NCBI GenBank assembly: GCA_964228145.1
Contig: CAXQZJ010000062.1
Location: 1-5,798 of the forward strand
Direction: 5' to 3'
Origin: Pseudobowmanella sp964228145
GTDB taxonomy: Bacteria; Pseudomonadota; Gammaproteobacteria; Enterobacterales; Alteromonadaceae
DNA: 5,798 nt
The notes beneath the pieces are model-generated. The model was given only the letters and a program-made list of their open reading frames with translations, had not been told where the DNA came from and made no database searches. The first letter of the stretch is position 1. Each line of letters starts with the position of its first letter. The translations under genes and the position numbers were made by a program. Of this stretch, positions 1 to 5,798 are shown one piece after another.

Positions 1-393
1 CCACTCCACAACCGTTCCGATATTATTGCCGTGCTGATCGGTAAGTGGGCTCAAGGTCAGCTTAAAATTGAGATTACCGATCACAATGGATGAGGTCATT
101 TGCTCAGACAGATTGGCAAGAATTCCGCGCTGATGGGAGGGATTCTTATGAAACTGATCGATATTCTGCCCGATGAGATTGTCTGCAGAAAATTGCGGCA
201 AAACCTTCTTCAATTCAGGCTCAGCTTCTTTTAACAAGGTTTTAACTGCTTTGTTGGCGTAGATAATATTACGCTCGGCGTCTGCCATCATGATGCAGGA
301 CGTACTGGCATCAATTGCCTGAGCGTTTCGCATCTGTTGCAAGGTTTCGCCTGATTTGGATGAGTCTTGGCCTAGCCAACTAAACATACCCAT
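1..393 (-). CDS. PAS-domain methyl-accepting chemotaxis protein, N-terminal 131 residues (gene runs off left edge)
   Basis: The visible part is the sensory end of a chemoreceptor; the signalling hairpin lies outside the window. After a short leader (MGMFSWLGQ), residues 23-131 read as a PAS fold. Recognisable blocks are NAQAIDASTSCIMMADAERN (23-42) with IIYANKAV following, LIGQNIDQFHKNPSHQ (73-88), and the closing strands LTLSPLTDQHGNNIGTVVEW (112-131). The FHKNPxHQ and DxxGxxxGTVVEW blocks are typical of PAS modules in bacterial MCPs. No signal peptide or membrane segment is seen before the PAS, so this part should be cytoplasmic. The start at 393 is favoured over the ATG at 387 because GAGGG (404-400) lies 6 nt upstream. 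Only 2 nt separate it from the cheW stop, so it is in the same operon. The ligand or cofactor of the PAS cannot be told from this. Calling it an MCP rests on the PAS style and on context, because the hairpin is not seen. Confidence 0.88.
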   Translation of the reverse strand, partial: MGMFSWLGQDSSKSGETLQQMRNAQAIDASTSCIMMADAERNIIYANKAVKTLLKEAEPELKKVLPQFSADNLIGQNIDQFHKNPSHQRGILANLSEQMTSSIVIGNLNFKLTLSPLTDQHGNNIGTVVEW

Positions 394-395
394 AA

Positions 396-902
396 TTAAC
401 CCTCATCAGTTACAGTTTGAGATTCAAATAAGCCCAGTTCTTCACTGGAAATAAGTCGCTCGATATTGACCAGAATCACCATGTGTTCATCTACGGGTGC
501 TAATCCCTTTAAGTATCGGGAATCGAAGGCCACACCGAATTCCGGGGGCGGACGCACATCTTCATCACTGAGCCGAATAACGTCAGACACGCCATCAACC
601 ACAATACCGACAATGCGATCCAGGACATTCAGCATAATCACAATGGTGAACTCATCGTATTTTGCCTCGCCGATATCGAATTTGAGACGCAAGTCGACGA
701 TCGGCACTATGTCACCACGAAGATTGATCACACCTTTGATAAACGGAGGGGCATTGGCGATTTTGGTTGCTGTTTCGTAGCCACGGATCTCTTTTACCGC
801 GATAATATCCAGTGCGTAATGCTCATCACCTAACACAAAACTTAGATACTCATTCACCGCACCGGTGCCCGTGTCAAACCCCATATGAGAATCAAGGCTC
901 AT
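396..902 (-). CDS. cheW: Chemotaxis coupling protein CheW
   Basis: CheW is the cytoplasmic scaffold that links chemoreceptor tips to the P5 domain of CheA. The 168-residue product has the usual length and one CheW-like double-barrel domain. Visible signatures are EYLSFVLGDEHYALDI (18-33), VKEIRGY (36-42) and the diagnostic stretch PPFIKGVINLRGDIVPIVDL (52-71), which holds the conserved NLRG arginine (R62). GIVVDGVSDVIRL (99-111) and a C-terminal LKGLAPVDEHMVILVNIERL region (131-150) complete the fold. The start is secure: a perfect AGGAGGT lies 7 nt upstream inside cheA. The start codon overlaps the cheA stop as ATGA, which suggests translational coupling and matched amounts of CheA and CheW. 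The last 18 residues extend beyond the core domain and contain ELGLFES (155-161), which resembles the motif repeated in the CheA linker. Confidence 0.97.
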   Translation of the reverse strand: MSLDSHMGFDTGTGAVNEYLSFVLGDEHYALDIIAVKEIRGYETATKIANAPPFIKGVINLRGDIVPIVDLRLKFDIGEAKYDEFTIVIMLNVLDRIVGIVVDGVSDVIRLSDEDVRPPPEFGVAFDSRYLKGLAPVDEHMVILVNIERLISSEELGLFESQTVTDEG

Positions 903-2917
903 GAAGCCACCTCCTGCAATAGTCTCTCGGTAACAAAGTCAGCACAGGACTCCGGGTCTAAAATCATCGCGACTCGTCCATCGCCCATTATGGTCGCTCC
1001 GGAAATACCCGGTACCGGCCGGTAATGTTGTTCCAGACTCTTAATCACCACTTGCTGCTGACCGAGCAGAGCATCTATCTGAACACCAAAGCGCTTCTTA
1101 CTGCTTTCCAACAGCACCACAATGCCTTGCGTTGGATCTTCAATCGCATTGTCGACGTCCATAAGTTTGTGTAGTGCAACCAATGGCCAATATTGTTCGC
1201 GAATCCACAGGAGTGCGTCTTTACCTATGTATTTGATTTGGTTTTTGGCGGGTTGCAAAGACTCGATGATGTTAACTAGTGGTATTACAAAGATTTGCTC
1301 ACCAATACTGACGCACATACCGTCAACGATGGCCAGGGTAAGCGGCAGTTGAATCGAAAAAGAGGAACCCTTGCCAAGTGCAGAACTGATATCAATTCTG
1401 CCCCCAATCGCCTCGATATTTCGTCTGACCACATCCATGCCGACACCGCGCCCTGACACGTCGGTCACTTCAGCGGCAGTGGAAAAGCCCGGCTCGAATA
1501 TTAAATGCCAGACTTCCTCATCAGCCAGGTTGGTGTCATTGATTAAGCCATTTTCCATCGCCTTTGATAAAATACGTTCACGATTAAGACCCGCACCGTC
1601 ATCAATAATGCTGATGACAATCGCGCTGCCTTTTTGCTCCGCGCGTAATACCACAGTGCCGGTATCAGACTTCCCTGCTGCAATACGTTGCTCGGGTTTT
1701 TCAATGCCATGGTCGATGCTGTTTCGAACCAAGTGAGTCAGTGGGTCGACTAACTTTTCTATCATCGATTTGTCGATTTCGGTATTCCCGCCTTCAATCA
1801 CCAGTTCGACCTTTTTATCCAGTTTTTGGGATAAATCGCGTACCACGCGAGGGAAACGATTAAAGGTCATATTGACCGGCAACATCCGCATAGACATCAC
1901 CGATTCCTGTATCTCCCGGGTATTTCTCTGTAATTCCAGAATGGCCGTTTGTAAACGCTCTGCCGCTTTGCCTTCTACTTCATTGGAAATCATGGATAAC
2001 ATTGACTGAGTGATAACCAGTTCACCAACCAGATTCACCATCGAATCTATCTTGTTGGTATCCACCCTGATTGAACTGCTTTCTTTGCTGGCCGCGGGTT
2101 TAGCTTTGGCTTCCCGCCTTGGAATCGGCCCTTTTGATGTGCTTGGGCCTTCTGAACGGGTTTGCGAAGCACGCACATCCATTTGAATTTCCGCCAATGG
2201 TTTATGAAACCCGTACTGGGGATCTGTCACTTTATTCTGCGGATCGGGCTGTTCAAAAAAGCCGTACCCGTCACTTTCCGTATCCGCCGGATTGATTGCT
2301 ACATCCGTGGATTCATCGTCGTCAAACAACCCAAAACCTTCAATTGTGGTATCGGGGCTCGGTTCAGAAGCCTCTTCACCACCATCTTGCTGCGGCTCAG
2401 TCGGTGCCCAGTCATCGAACAAGCCGAAACCGTCAATTTCCTCTTCCTGCTCGTCGACGTCCAATGCGTCCGCGTCATCCACCACGACAGAAGATTCAAT
2501 AGGCTCGTCTTCCATGCTTTGTGAGGATGGTTGTGCAGTCACTGCTTCGAGCGCTTTAATGCCCTCATCTATTGCTTGTTGCGGTATGTCACTCTCGTCG
2601 CGATAGGCATCCAATACCTGCTTGAGCAAATCCACCGTAGACAGAAACAAGTCAACAATCGGCGTCGTCAGTTGCAACTCCTGTTTTCGCGCTCTGTCTA
2701 ACAAATTTTCCATCACATGGGTCAGGCCGGTCAGGGCATCAAAACCAAATATGCCACTCCCCCCTTTAATCGAGTGTGCTGCACGGAAAATACTGTTGAG
2801 TTGTTCAGGATCCGGATTGTCCAAATCCAATGCCATCAACAACTGCTCCATGTCATCCAGGTGTTCCTGACTTTCGTCAAAAAACACTGCATGAAACTGT
2901 TCCATATCAATGGACAT
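899..2917 (-). CDS. cheA: Chemotaxis histidine kinase CheA without P2, with repeated GFGLF motifs in the linker
   Basis: CheA autophosphorylates on a histidine and passes the phosphate to CheY (and CheB). Domains in the 672-aa product: P1/HPt at about 5-125, with phospho-acceptor H48 in AAHSIKGGSGIFGF; a linker at about 130-280; the P3 dimerisation helices from about 282 (VDTNKIDSMVNLVGELVITQ) to about 340; the P4 ATPase, with N box HLVRNSIDHGIE (395-406), G1 DDGAG (439-443), G2 GRGVGMDVV (489-497) and G3 GKGSSF (515-520); and P5, CheW-like, from about 527 to the end. No P2 domain is recognisable. The linker is acidic, then Lys/Ala/Ser-rich, and carries the motif IDGFGLFDD (161-169), IEGFGLFDD (192-200), DGYGFFE (216-222) and a weak fourth copy. 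The ATG at 2917 is chosen because TAAGGG lies 8 nt before it; a GTG at 2926 would overlap that site. The gap after cheY is 22 nt and the gene overlaps cheW by 4 nt. Confidence 0.97.
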   Translation of the reverse strand: MSIDMEQFHAVFFDESQEHLDDMEQLLMALDLDNPDPEQLNSIFRAAHSIKGGSGIFGFDALTGLTHVMENLLDRARKQELQLTTPIVDLFLSTVDLLKQVLDAYRDESDIPQQAIDEGIKALEAVTAQPSSQSMEDEPIESSVVVDDADALDVDEQEEEIDGFGLFDDWAPTEPQQDGGEEASEPSPDTTIEGFGLFDDDESTDVAINPADTESDGYGFFEQPDPQNKVTDPQYGFHKPLAEIQMDVRASQTRSEGPSTSKGPIPRREAKAKPAASKESSSIRVDTNKIDSMVNLVGELVITQSMLSMISNEVEGKAAERLQTAILELQRNTREIQESVMSMRMLPVNMTFNRFPRVVRDLSQKLDKKVELVIEGGNTEIDKSMIEKLVDPLTHLVRNSIDHGIEKPEQRIAAGKSDTGTVVLRAEQKGSAIVISIIDDGAGLNRERILSKAMENGLINDTNLADEEVWHLIFEPGFSTAAEVTDVSGRGVGMDVVRRNIEAIGGRIDISSALGKGSSFSIQLPLTLAIVDGMCVSIGEQIFVIPLVNIIESLQPAKNQIKYIGKDALLWIREQYWPLVALHKLMDVDNAIEDPTQGIVVLLESSKKRFGVQIDALLGQQQVVIKSLEQHYRPVPGISGATIMGDGRVAMILDPESCADFVTERLLQEVAS
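909..915 (-). promoter_or_regulatory. Ribosome binding site of cheW (inside the cheA 3' end)
   Basis: On the minus strand this reads AGGAGGT, a full match to the anti-Shine-Dalgarno sequence, 7 nt (902 excluded) before the cheW ATG. It lies within the last codons of cheA. Together with the ATGA overlap it fixes the cheW start and suggests both reinitiation and independent loading. Confidence 0.85.
2201..2437 (-). repeat. Repeated [DE]-G-[FY]-G-[LF]-F-[DE] peptide motif in the CheA linker
   Basis: Within cheA, three clear copies and one weak copy of a short motif lie in the disordered linker: IDGFGLFDD, IEGFGLFDD, DGYGFFE and PQYGFHK. The spacing of the shared position shrinks from 31 to 23 to 17 residues. 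Copies 1 and 2 match at 8 of 9 residues but use different synonymous codons at several positions (for example TTC/TTT, GGC/GGG, GAT/GAC). This argues for selection on the peptide rather than a recent DNA duplication. Confidence 0.75.
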
Positions 2918-2925
2918 AGCGAACA

Positions 2926-2931
2926 CCCTTA
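2926..2931 (-). promoter_or_regulatory. Ribosome binding site that decides the cheA start
   Basis: The minus strand reads TAAGGG, then TGTTCGCT, then the ATG at 2917, giving 8 nt of spacing. The in-frame GTG at 2926 overlaps this element and would have no usable spacing, so the product should begin MSIDMEQF. Confidence 0.65.
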
Positions 2932-2939
2932 CTCATCAG

Positions 2940-3305
2940 TCAGCCTAAGACTTTCTTCAAAACTTCAAGGAGTTTGCCAGGGTCAAATGGCTTAACCAGC
3001 CAACCAGTAGCACCCGCTGCTTTGCCTTGCATTTTCATGTCATTCCCTGCCTCGGTAGTGAGCACCAAAATTGGCACACTTCGGTAAGCGGCCATTTGTC
3101 GCAAGGATTTAATCAAGGTCAAACCGTCCATCCGTGGCATGTTTTGGTCGGTTAAAATCAGGTCATAACGCTTGAACTGGCACTTTTCCAGCGCGTCTTG
3201 TCCATCAACGGCCGTCGCCACCTCGTACTGCGCGGATTTAAGAGTCACCTCAACCATTTGTCGAATGGATGATGAATCATCGACTGCAAGAATACTTTTA
3301 CCCAT
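2940..3305 (-). CDS. cheY: Single-domain response regulator CheY
   Basis: This is a stand-alone receiver domain of 121 residues that takes phosphate from CheA and carries the output signal. Key residues are all present: the acidic pair D9/D10 (AVDDSSSIRQMV), the phosphorylation site D53 in LILTDQNMP, the switch threonine T83 (VLTTEA), and K105 in WLVKPF. The position equal to E. coli CheY Tyr106 is Trp102, also aromatic, and Trp58 of E. coli is replaced by Gln54. The sequence is typical of CheY proteins encoded next to cheA in Pseudomonas-like second clusters. Whether its target is a flagellar motor or something else cannot be seen. The ATG at 3305 is preceded by GAGGA; an upstream in-frame TTG at 3326 has no ribosome site and would translate through it. 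The gene lies 74 nt after the receptor-like gene and 22 nt before cheA. Confidence 0.96.
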   Translation of the reverse strand: MGKSILAVDDSSSIRQMVEVTLKSAQYEVATAVDGQDALEKCQFKRYDLILTDQNMPRMDGLTLIKSLRQMAAYRSVPILVLTTEAGNDMKMQGKAAGATGWLVKPFDPGKLLEVLKKVLG

Positions 3306-3309
3306 GAAA

Positions 3310-3314
3310 TCCTC
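3310..3314 (-). promoter_or_regulatory. Ribosome binding site that decides the cheY start
   Basis: The minus strand reads GAGGA, followed by TTTC and the ATG at 3305. This places the start at MGKSILAVDD and rules out the longer frame beginning with TTG at 3326. Confidence 0.7.
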
Positions 3315-3379
3315 GTTAATTTGCAAAAATTACAACTACTAACCCTCGACCTAAGTGGCCGTTTTGCGTGTCCTCAGGG

Positions 3380-4558
3380 TTAAAAAAGTTCTACATCACC
3401 AGCCTCTACGCTGCTTTGCGAAACTGGATTGTGATCAAGATTAGTTCGCTTTTTCAGACCTTGCTTATGATCGTGAATTGTCTCAACAACCCGTGCCACT
3501 GATTGGTGCTGCAATTGCAAAATCTGGTCTTTAACGAAACCCAATGTTTCCTTGGTGTAATGGATATTCTGGCCATTGATATCACCAAACTGTAGGCCAC
3601 GAATCGAGTTATTCAGAGCTTGCTCCAAATGAGTCGCAACACCCTCTAAGGTGCGTGTGGTGTCAGAGTCAGATTCGGCCTTAGCAATGATGTTGGCCAG
3701 TTCCTCTGAAATCTGTCGCTTTGCCGCTTCGACATAACTCACATCCTGGGATGCAACGATGCCAACGTCTTTGGTTAACTGATCAATTTGGCTGCGAATC
3801 GACTCCATCTGCTTCTTTATAACGCCACTGAACTGAGTAGAACGGGTCGACAATGCACGCACCTCGTCCGCGACAACCGCGAAGCCTCGGCCGGCTTCAC
3901 CGGCTCTCGCTGCCTCAATTGCGGCGTTTAATGCCAAGAGGTTGGTTTGTGCTGAAATGTCATCGATATCCGACAACGCCTGCACCACAGTCGGCATCGT
4001 TTCATAAATCGCATTCACCTGATTAAGCAAATCTTGAGTCGAATCAGACAGTTCAGTGGTCGAGTTAATAAACTTTTCCATCGTCGAGTCGGTGGAATGG
4101 GCAAAATTGCGCATTCGATCGGAGTACAACTCTCCACTCTGCTGATCACTAGTGATCAACTGCTGAATCAGGGCGTTTTGCTCTTTGACCAGTGACTGCA
4201 AGTTGGCAAAAGATTGCGACAAGGTATCCACAGCATCAGTTTGCGTTGAGTAAATATCTGACAAGTTGGTTTCGCATTGCAGCAGTACCTCGCCCAATTC
4301 ATTGCTCAAGGTCGCAACGTCTGACGAGCTAACAGCAGAACTGGCTGTATCGGTCGGCAAGGCGGGTGGTGTCTGTTCTTCGGTTTTGTAAATCAGGATA
4401 AAAACCAACACCCCTACTCCGATCACTGCCAAATAGGGCTGGCCCGCCCATGTCACCAACAATCCAATGCCTGTCAGCACCAAAATGCCAGGAAGTCGCC
4501 AATTTTTTAGCGACGAAGTTGCGGCATCATCACCCCGAGATTGTTCTGCCAACGCCAT
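3380..4558 (-). CDS. Membrane-anchored MCP-like protein with a CheZ-like C-terminal motif, no periplasmic sensor
   Basis: The 392-aa product has two adjacent hydrophobic segments (about 22-39 and 41-57) with almost no loop between them, so there is no periplasmic ligand domain. No HAMP domain is evident. A long helical region follows, with the classic chemoreceptor tip at 198-240 (QTNLLALNAAIEAARAGE, GRGFAVVADEVRALS), which contacts CheA and CheW. Near the end, LQFGDINGQN (322-331) has D326 and Q330 in the D-x-x-x-Q pattern of the CheZ catalytic motif (DLTGQ, Asp143/Gln147 in E. coli). A polar tail then ends in GDVELF, which recalls the CheZ C-terminal CheY-binding peptide after a flexible linker. 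No NWETF-type CheR/CheB tether is present. The start at 4558 has AGG 6 nt upstream and AAGG further up. It is the first gene of the operon and sits just before cheY. The MCP assignment is firm; the phosphatase role is inference. Confidence 0.9.
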   Translation of the reverse strand: MALAEQSRGDDAATSSLKNWRLPGILVLTGIGLLVTWAGQPYLAVIGVGVLVFILIYKTEEQTPPALPTDTASSAVSSSDVATLSNELGEVLLQCETNLSDIYSTQTDAVDTLSQSFANLQSLVKEQNALIQQLITSDQQSGELYSDRMRNFAHSTDSTMEKFINSTTELSDSTQDLLNQVNAIYETMPTVVQALSDIDDISAQTNLLALNAAIEAARAGEAGRGFAVVADEVRALSTRSTQFSGVIKKQMESIRSQIDQLTKDVGIVASQDVSYVEAAKRQISEELANIIAKAESDSDTTRTLEGVATHLEQALNNSIRGLQFGDINGQNIHYTKETLGFVKDQILQLQHQSVARVVETIHDHKQGLKKRTNLDHNPVSQSSVEAGDVELF

Positions 4559-4761
4559 GAAAGACCTACCTTAAACCTGCTCCGAAATTGATTAATTTAA
4601 GAGACATTTTCGTTAAACTGTTGTTAAAAAGTGTGCATTTAGTTGTTTTCAAGCGAGATGAAAAAAGGTAAAAAGCACTATTAACAAATACAGTTATAGA
4701 ACAGGTTTTGGGTTTTCACACACCTAACTCAAAAAGCTTACATACAGGAAGGAATGTTTGG
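4559..4761. promoter_or_regulatory. AT-rich divergent intergenic region, expected to hold both promoters
   Basis: This 203-bp stretch separates the start of the che operon (minus) from the acyl-CoA synthetase gene (plus), so both transcripts probably begin here. It is clearly AT-rich compared with the flanking genes, for example the run of A and T between 4661 and 4700. I could not find a convincing -35/-10 pair, FliA-type or sigma-54-type promoter on either strand. The best partial -10 on the plus strand is TATAGA (4695-4700), without a good -35. GTTAAA occurs twice, 11 bp apart (4612-4617 and 4623-4628), one helical turn, which could be an operator or chance. No RNA gene or coding frame is supported here. 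Confidence 0.45.
4746..4753 (+). promoter_or_regulatory. Ribosome binding site of the acyl-CoA synthetase gene
   Basis: AGGAAGGA lies 8 nt before the ATG at 4762. It favours that start over an in-frame TTG at 4708, whose extra 18 codons would read through this site, and over the ATG at 4771. Confidence 0.7.
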
Positions 4762-5748
4762 ATGAATAAAATGCGTTTACCTGCACAACAACTAGAACAT
4801 CTGGCAACGCAACGTGGATCAGTACAGTTTTTCCGCCAACCTGTAGAAGGTCAGTGGCACAGCCTTAGCTACGCAGAAGTAAACCAACAAGTCCGAAAAA
4901 TGGCCGCAGCGCTATTACAGTTCGGTATACAGCCCGACGACAAAATCGCCATATTTGCCAAAAACAGCCAAGAGTGGATGATGGCAGACTGGGCCATCGG
5001 TTTGGCGGGCGCCGTCAGTGTTCCGATCTTTCCTGCTGCAGACCGAGACACCATCCAGTACATAATGCAACATAGCGAGGCAAAAGCCGTGTTTGTCGGC
5101 AAGCTGGATAATCACACCGCTTACGAAGGCGTTTTCGACGACAACATCATCACCATTGCATTTCCCTACCCGACCATCAGCTGCCAGCACCATTGGCAAG
5201 CATTGTTAGACGATGCACCTGAAGCAGGAAATTTCCCGGTCCGCCAGCTCAGCGATTTAATGACCATCATCTATACATCCGGCTCAACGGGAACTCCTAA
5301 GGGCGTAATGCACACGTTTGAAACCTATGGCAATGGTGTTCGCAACTTTCTCACTGACTTTAAAGGGGCACTTAACCTCTCTAATGAGCGCGTGCTGAGT
5401 TATCTACCGTTAGCGCATATCACTGAACGCGTGCTCGGGGGAGGGATGTGCTTATACGCTGACGACTTCGATGCCAGCGTTGAAGTGTCGTTTACAGAAT
5501 CATTGGAAGCCTTCCCGGACAACCTGCGGGAAACCGCTCCAACATTGTTTGTCTCGGTACCCCGTTTATGGCAGAAGTTTCAATCTGGGGTGTTGGCAAA
5601 AATGCCTCAGCATAAATTGGATAAGCTGCTGCGCATCCCGCTGCTAAACCGATACGTAAAACATAAAATTAAGAAAACGTTAGGCTTTCATAAAGCCAAG
5701 GTGTTTGCCTCTGGCTCGGCACCAATCGCACCTTCCTTGCTCGAATAA
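4762..5748 (+). CDS. AMP-binding long-chain acyl-CoA synthetase (fatty acid-CoA ligase), ended early by an in-frame TAA
   Basis: The family activates a fatty acid with ATP to an acyl-adenylate, then transfers it to CoA. Numbered from the ATG at 4762, visible motifs are: an N-terminal SLSYAEVNQQVRKMAAAL (35-52); PDDKIAIFAKNSQEWM (58-73); the phosphate-binding loop YTSGSTGTPKG (171-181); SYLPLAHITERV (213-224); APTLFVSVPRLWQK (259-272); and the block VFASGSAPIAPSLLE (314-328). The frame then hits TAA at residue 329. Intact relatives run to about 550-600 residues and continue with a Y/W-G-x-T-E adenine-binding motif, the ATP-binding D and R residues and a small C-terminal lid domain, all needed for activity. 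The 328-aa product would therefore very likely be inactive. The class resembles COG1022-type long-chain ligases; chain-length preference is not visible. It is transcribed away from the che genes, and a functional link is not indicated. Confidence 0.88.
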   Translation: MNKMRLPAQQLEHLATQRGSVQFFRQPVEGQWHSLSYAEVNQQVRKMAAALLQFGIQPDDKIAIFAKNSQEWMMADWAIGLAGAVSVPIFPAADRDTIQYIMQHSEAKAVFVGKLDNHTAYEGVFDDNIITIAFPYPTISCQHHWQALLDDAPEAGNFPVRQLSDLMTIIYTSGSTGTPKGVMHTFETYGNGVRNFLTDFKGALNLSNERVLSYLPLAHITERVLGGGMCLYADDFDASVEVSFTESLEAFPDNLRETAPTLFVSVPRLWQKFQSGVLAKMPQHKLDKLLRIPLLNRYVKHKIKKTLGFHKAKVFASGSAPIAPSLLE

Positions 5749-5798
5749 TACATGACACTAGACATCAACATTTCTCAGGGCTGGGGAATGACAGAGAC
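5749..5798 (+). pseudogene. In-frame continuation of the acyl-CoA synthetase beyond the TAA (cut by window end)
   Basis: Directly after the TAA the same frame reads YMTLDINISQGWGMTE. This matches the family block expected to follow ...GSAPIAPSLLE, with the QGxGMTE adenine-binding motif in its correct place. There is no frame change and no visible insertion, so a single sense codon appears to have become a stop. The ATG at 5752 has no ribosome site, so independent restart is unlikely. Whether the rest of the gene is intact lies beyond the window. Confidence 0.75.

Noticed and set aside
2162..2524. Plus-strand open frame of about 120 codons opposite the cheA linker, and other antisense open frames within cheA and cheW
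   Set aside because: They lie fully opposite well-supported genes, lack ribosome sites and show no recognisable domain; they arise from codon bias of the sense strand.
3341..3381. Inverted repeat AACCCT / AGGGTT in the gap between the receptor-like gene and cheY, as a possible terminator
   Set aside because: The arms are only 6 bp with a 29-nt loop, and no T-run follows on the minus strand. Not a convincing terminator; it might weakly affect mRNA processing.
4612..4628. Two GTTAAA copies spaced 11 bp apart in the divergent intergenic region, as an operator
   Set aside because: Six-base repeats are expected by chance in such AT-rich DNA, and no symmetric or longer operator surrounds them.
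4708..4761. Longer acyl-CoA synthetase start at the TTG at 4708
   Set aside because: It has no ribosome site, adds 18 residues unlike the family N-terminus, and reads through the strong AGGAAGGA that serves the ATG at 4762.
1..5798. Search for mobile elements, CRISPR arrays, tRNA or rRNA genes
   Set aside because: No transposase, terminal inverted repeats, regularly spaced repeats or tRNA-like clover-leaf sequence was seen; the window is filled by che genes and one metabolic gene.

Overview
The window looks like chromosomal DNA from a gammaproteobacterium, probably marine or environmental. I infer this from moderate base composition, gene content, and the style of the CheY and PAS-receptor sequences; the genus cannot be fixed from sequence alone. 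It holds one end of a chemosensory (che) operon on the minus strand and, divergently on the plus strand, the first part of a fatty-acyl-CoA synthetase gene.

Minus strand, in order of transcription: (1) a 392-aa membrane-anchored chemoreceptor-like protein with a standard MCP signalling tip, no periplasmic sensor, a CheZ-like D-x-x-x-Q motif and an acidic/aromatic C-terminus (4558 to 3380); (2) cheY (3305 to 2940); (3) cheA, with HPt, P3, P4 and P5 domains but no recognisable P2 (2917 to 899); (4) cheW, overlapping cheA by ATGA (902 to 396); (5) the first 131 residues of a soluble PAS-containing chemoreceptor that runs off the left edge (393 to 1). The last four genes are tightly packed, each with a good Shine-Dalgarno sequence. 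The order receptor-cheY-cheA-cheW-receptor resembles the second che cluster of Pseudomonas-type bacteria (F7-like). By that analogy cheR, cheD and cheB might follow beyond the left edge.

The genes would work as one signalling array. Receptors, CheW and CheA form the complex, CheA phosphorylates CheY at Asp53, and the phosphate must then be removed. No cheZ is visible. The first gene of the operon carries the two sequence features that define CheZ activity (a D-x-x-x-Q motif and a C-terminal peptide ending in an aromatic residue), so it may combine receptor and phosphatase roles. CheA has, where P2 would lie, an acidic disordered linker with three or four copies of a [DE]-G-[FY]-G-[LF]-F motif, which may dock CheY.

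Plus strand: after a 203-bp AT-rich divergent intergenic region, an AMP-binding acyl-CoA synthetase begins at 4762. An in-frame TAA at 5746-5748 interrupts it inside a conserved block. The same frame continues past the stop with recognisable family sequence (QGWGMTE) to the window end, so this is a nonsense-disrupted gene or a sequence error.
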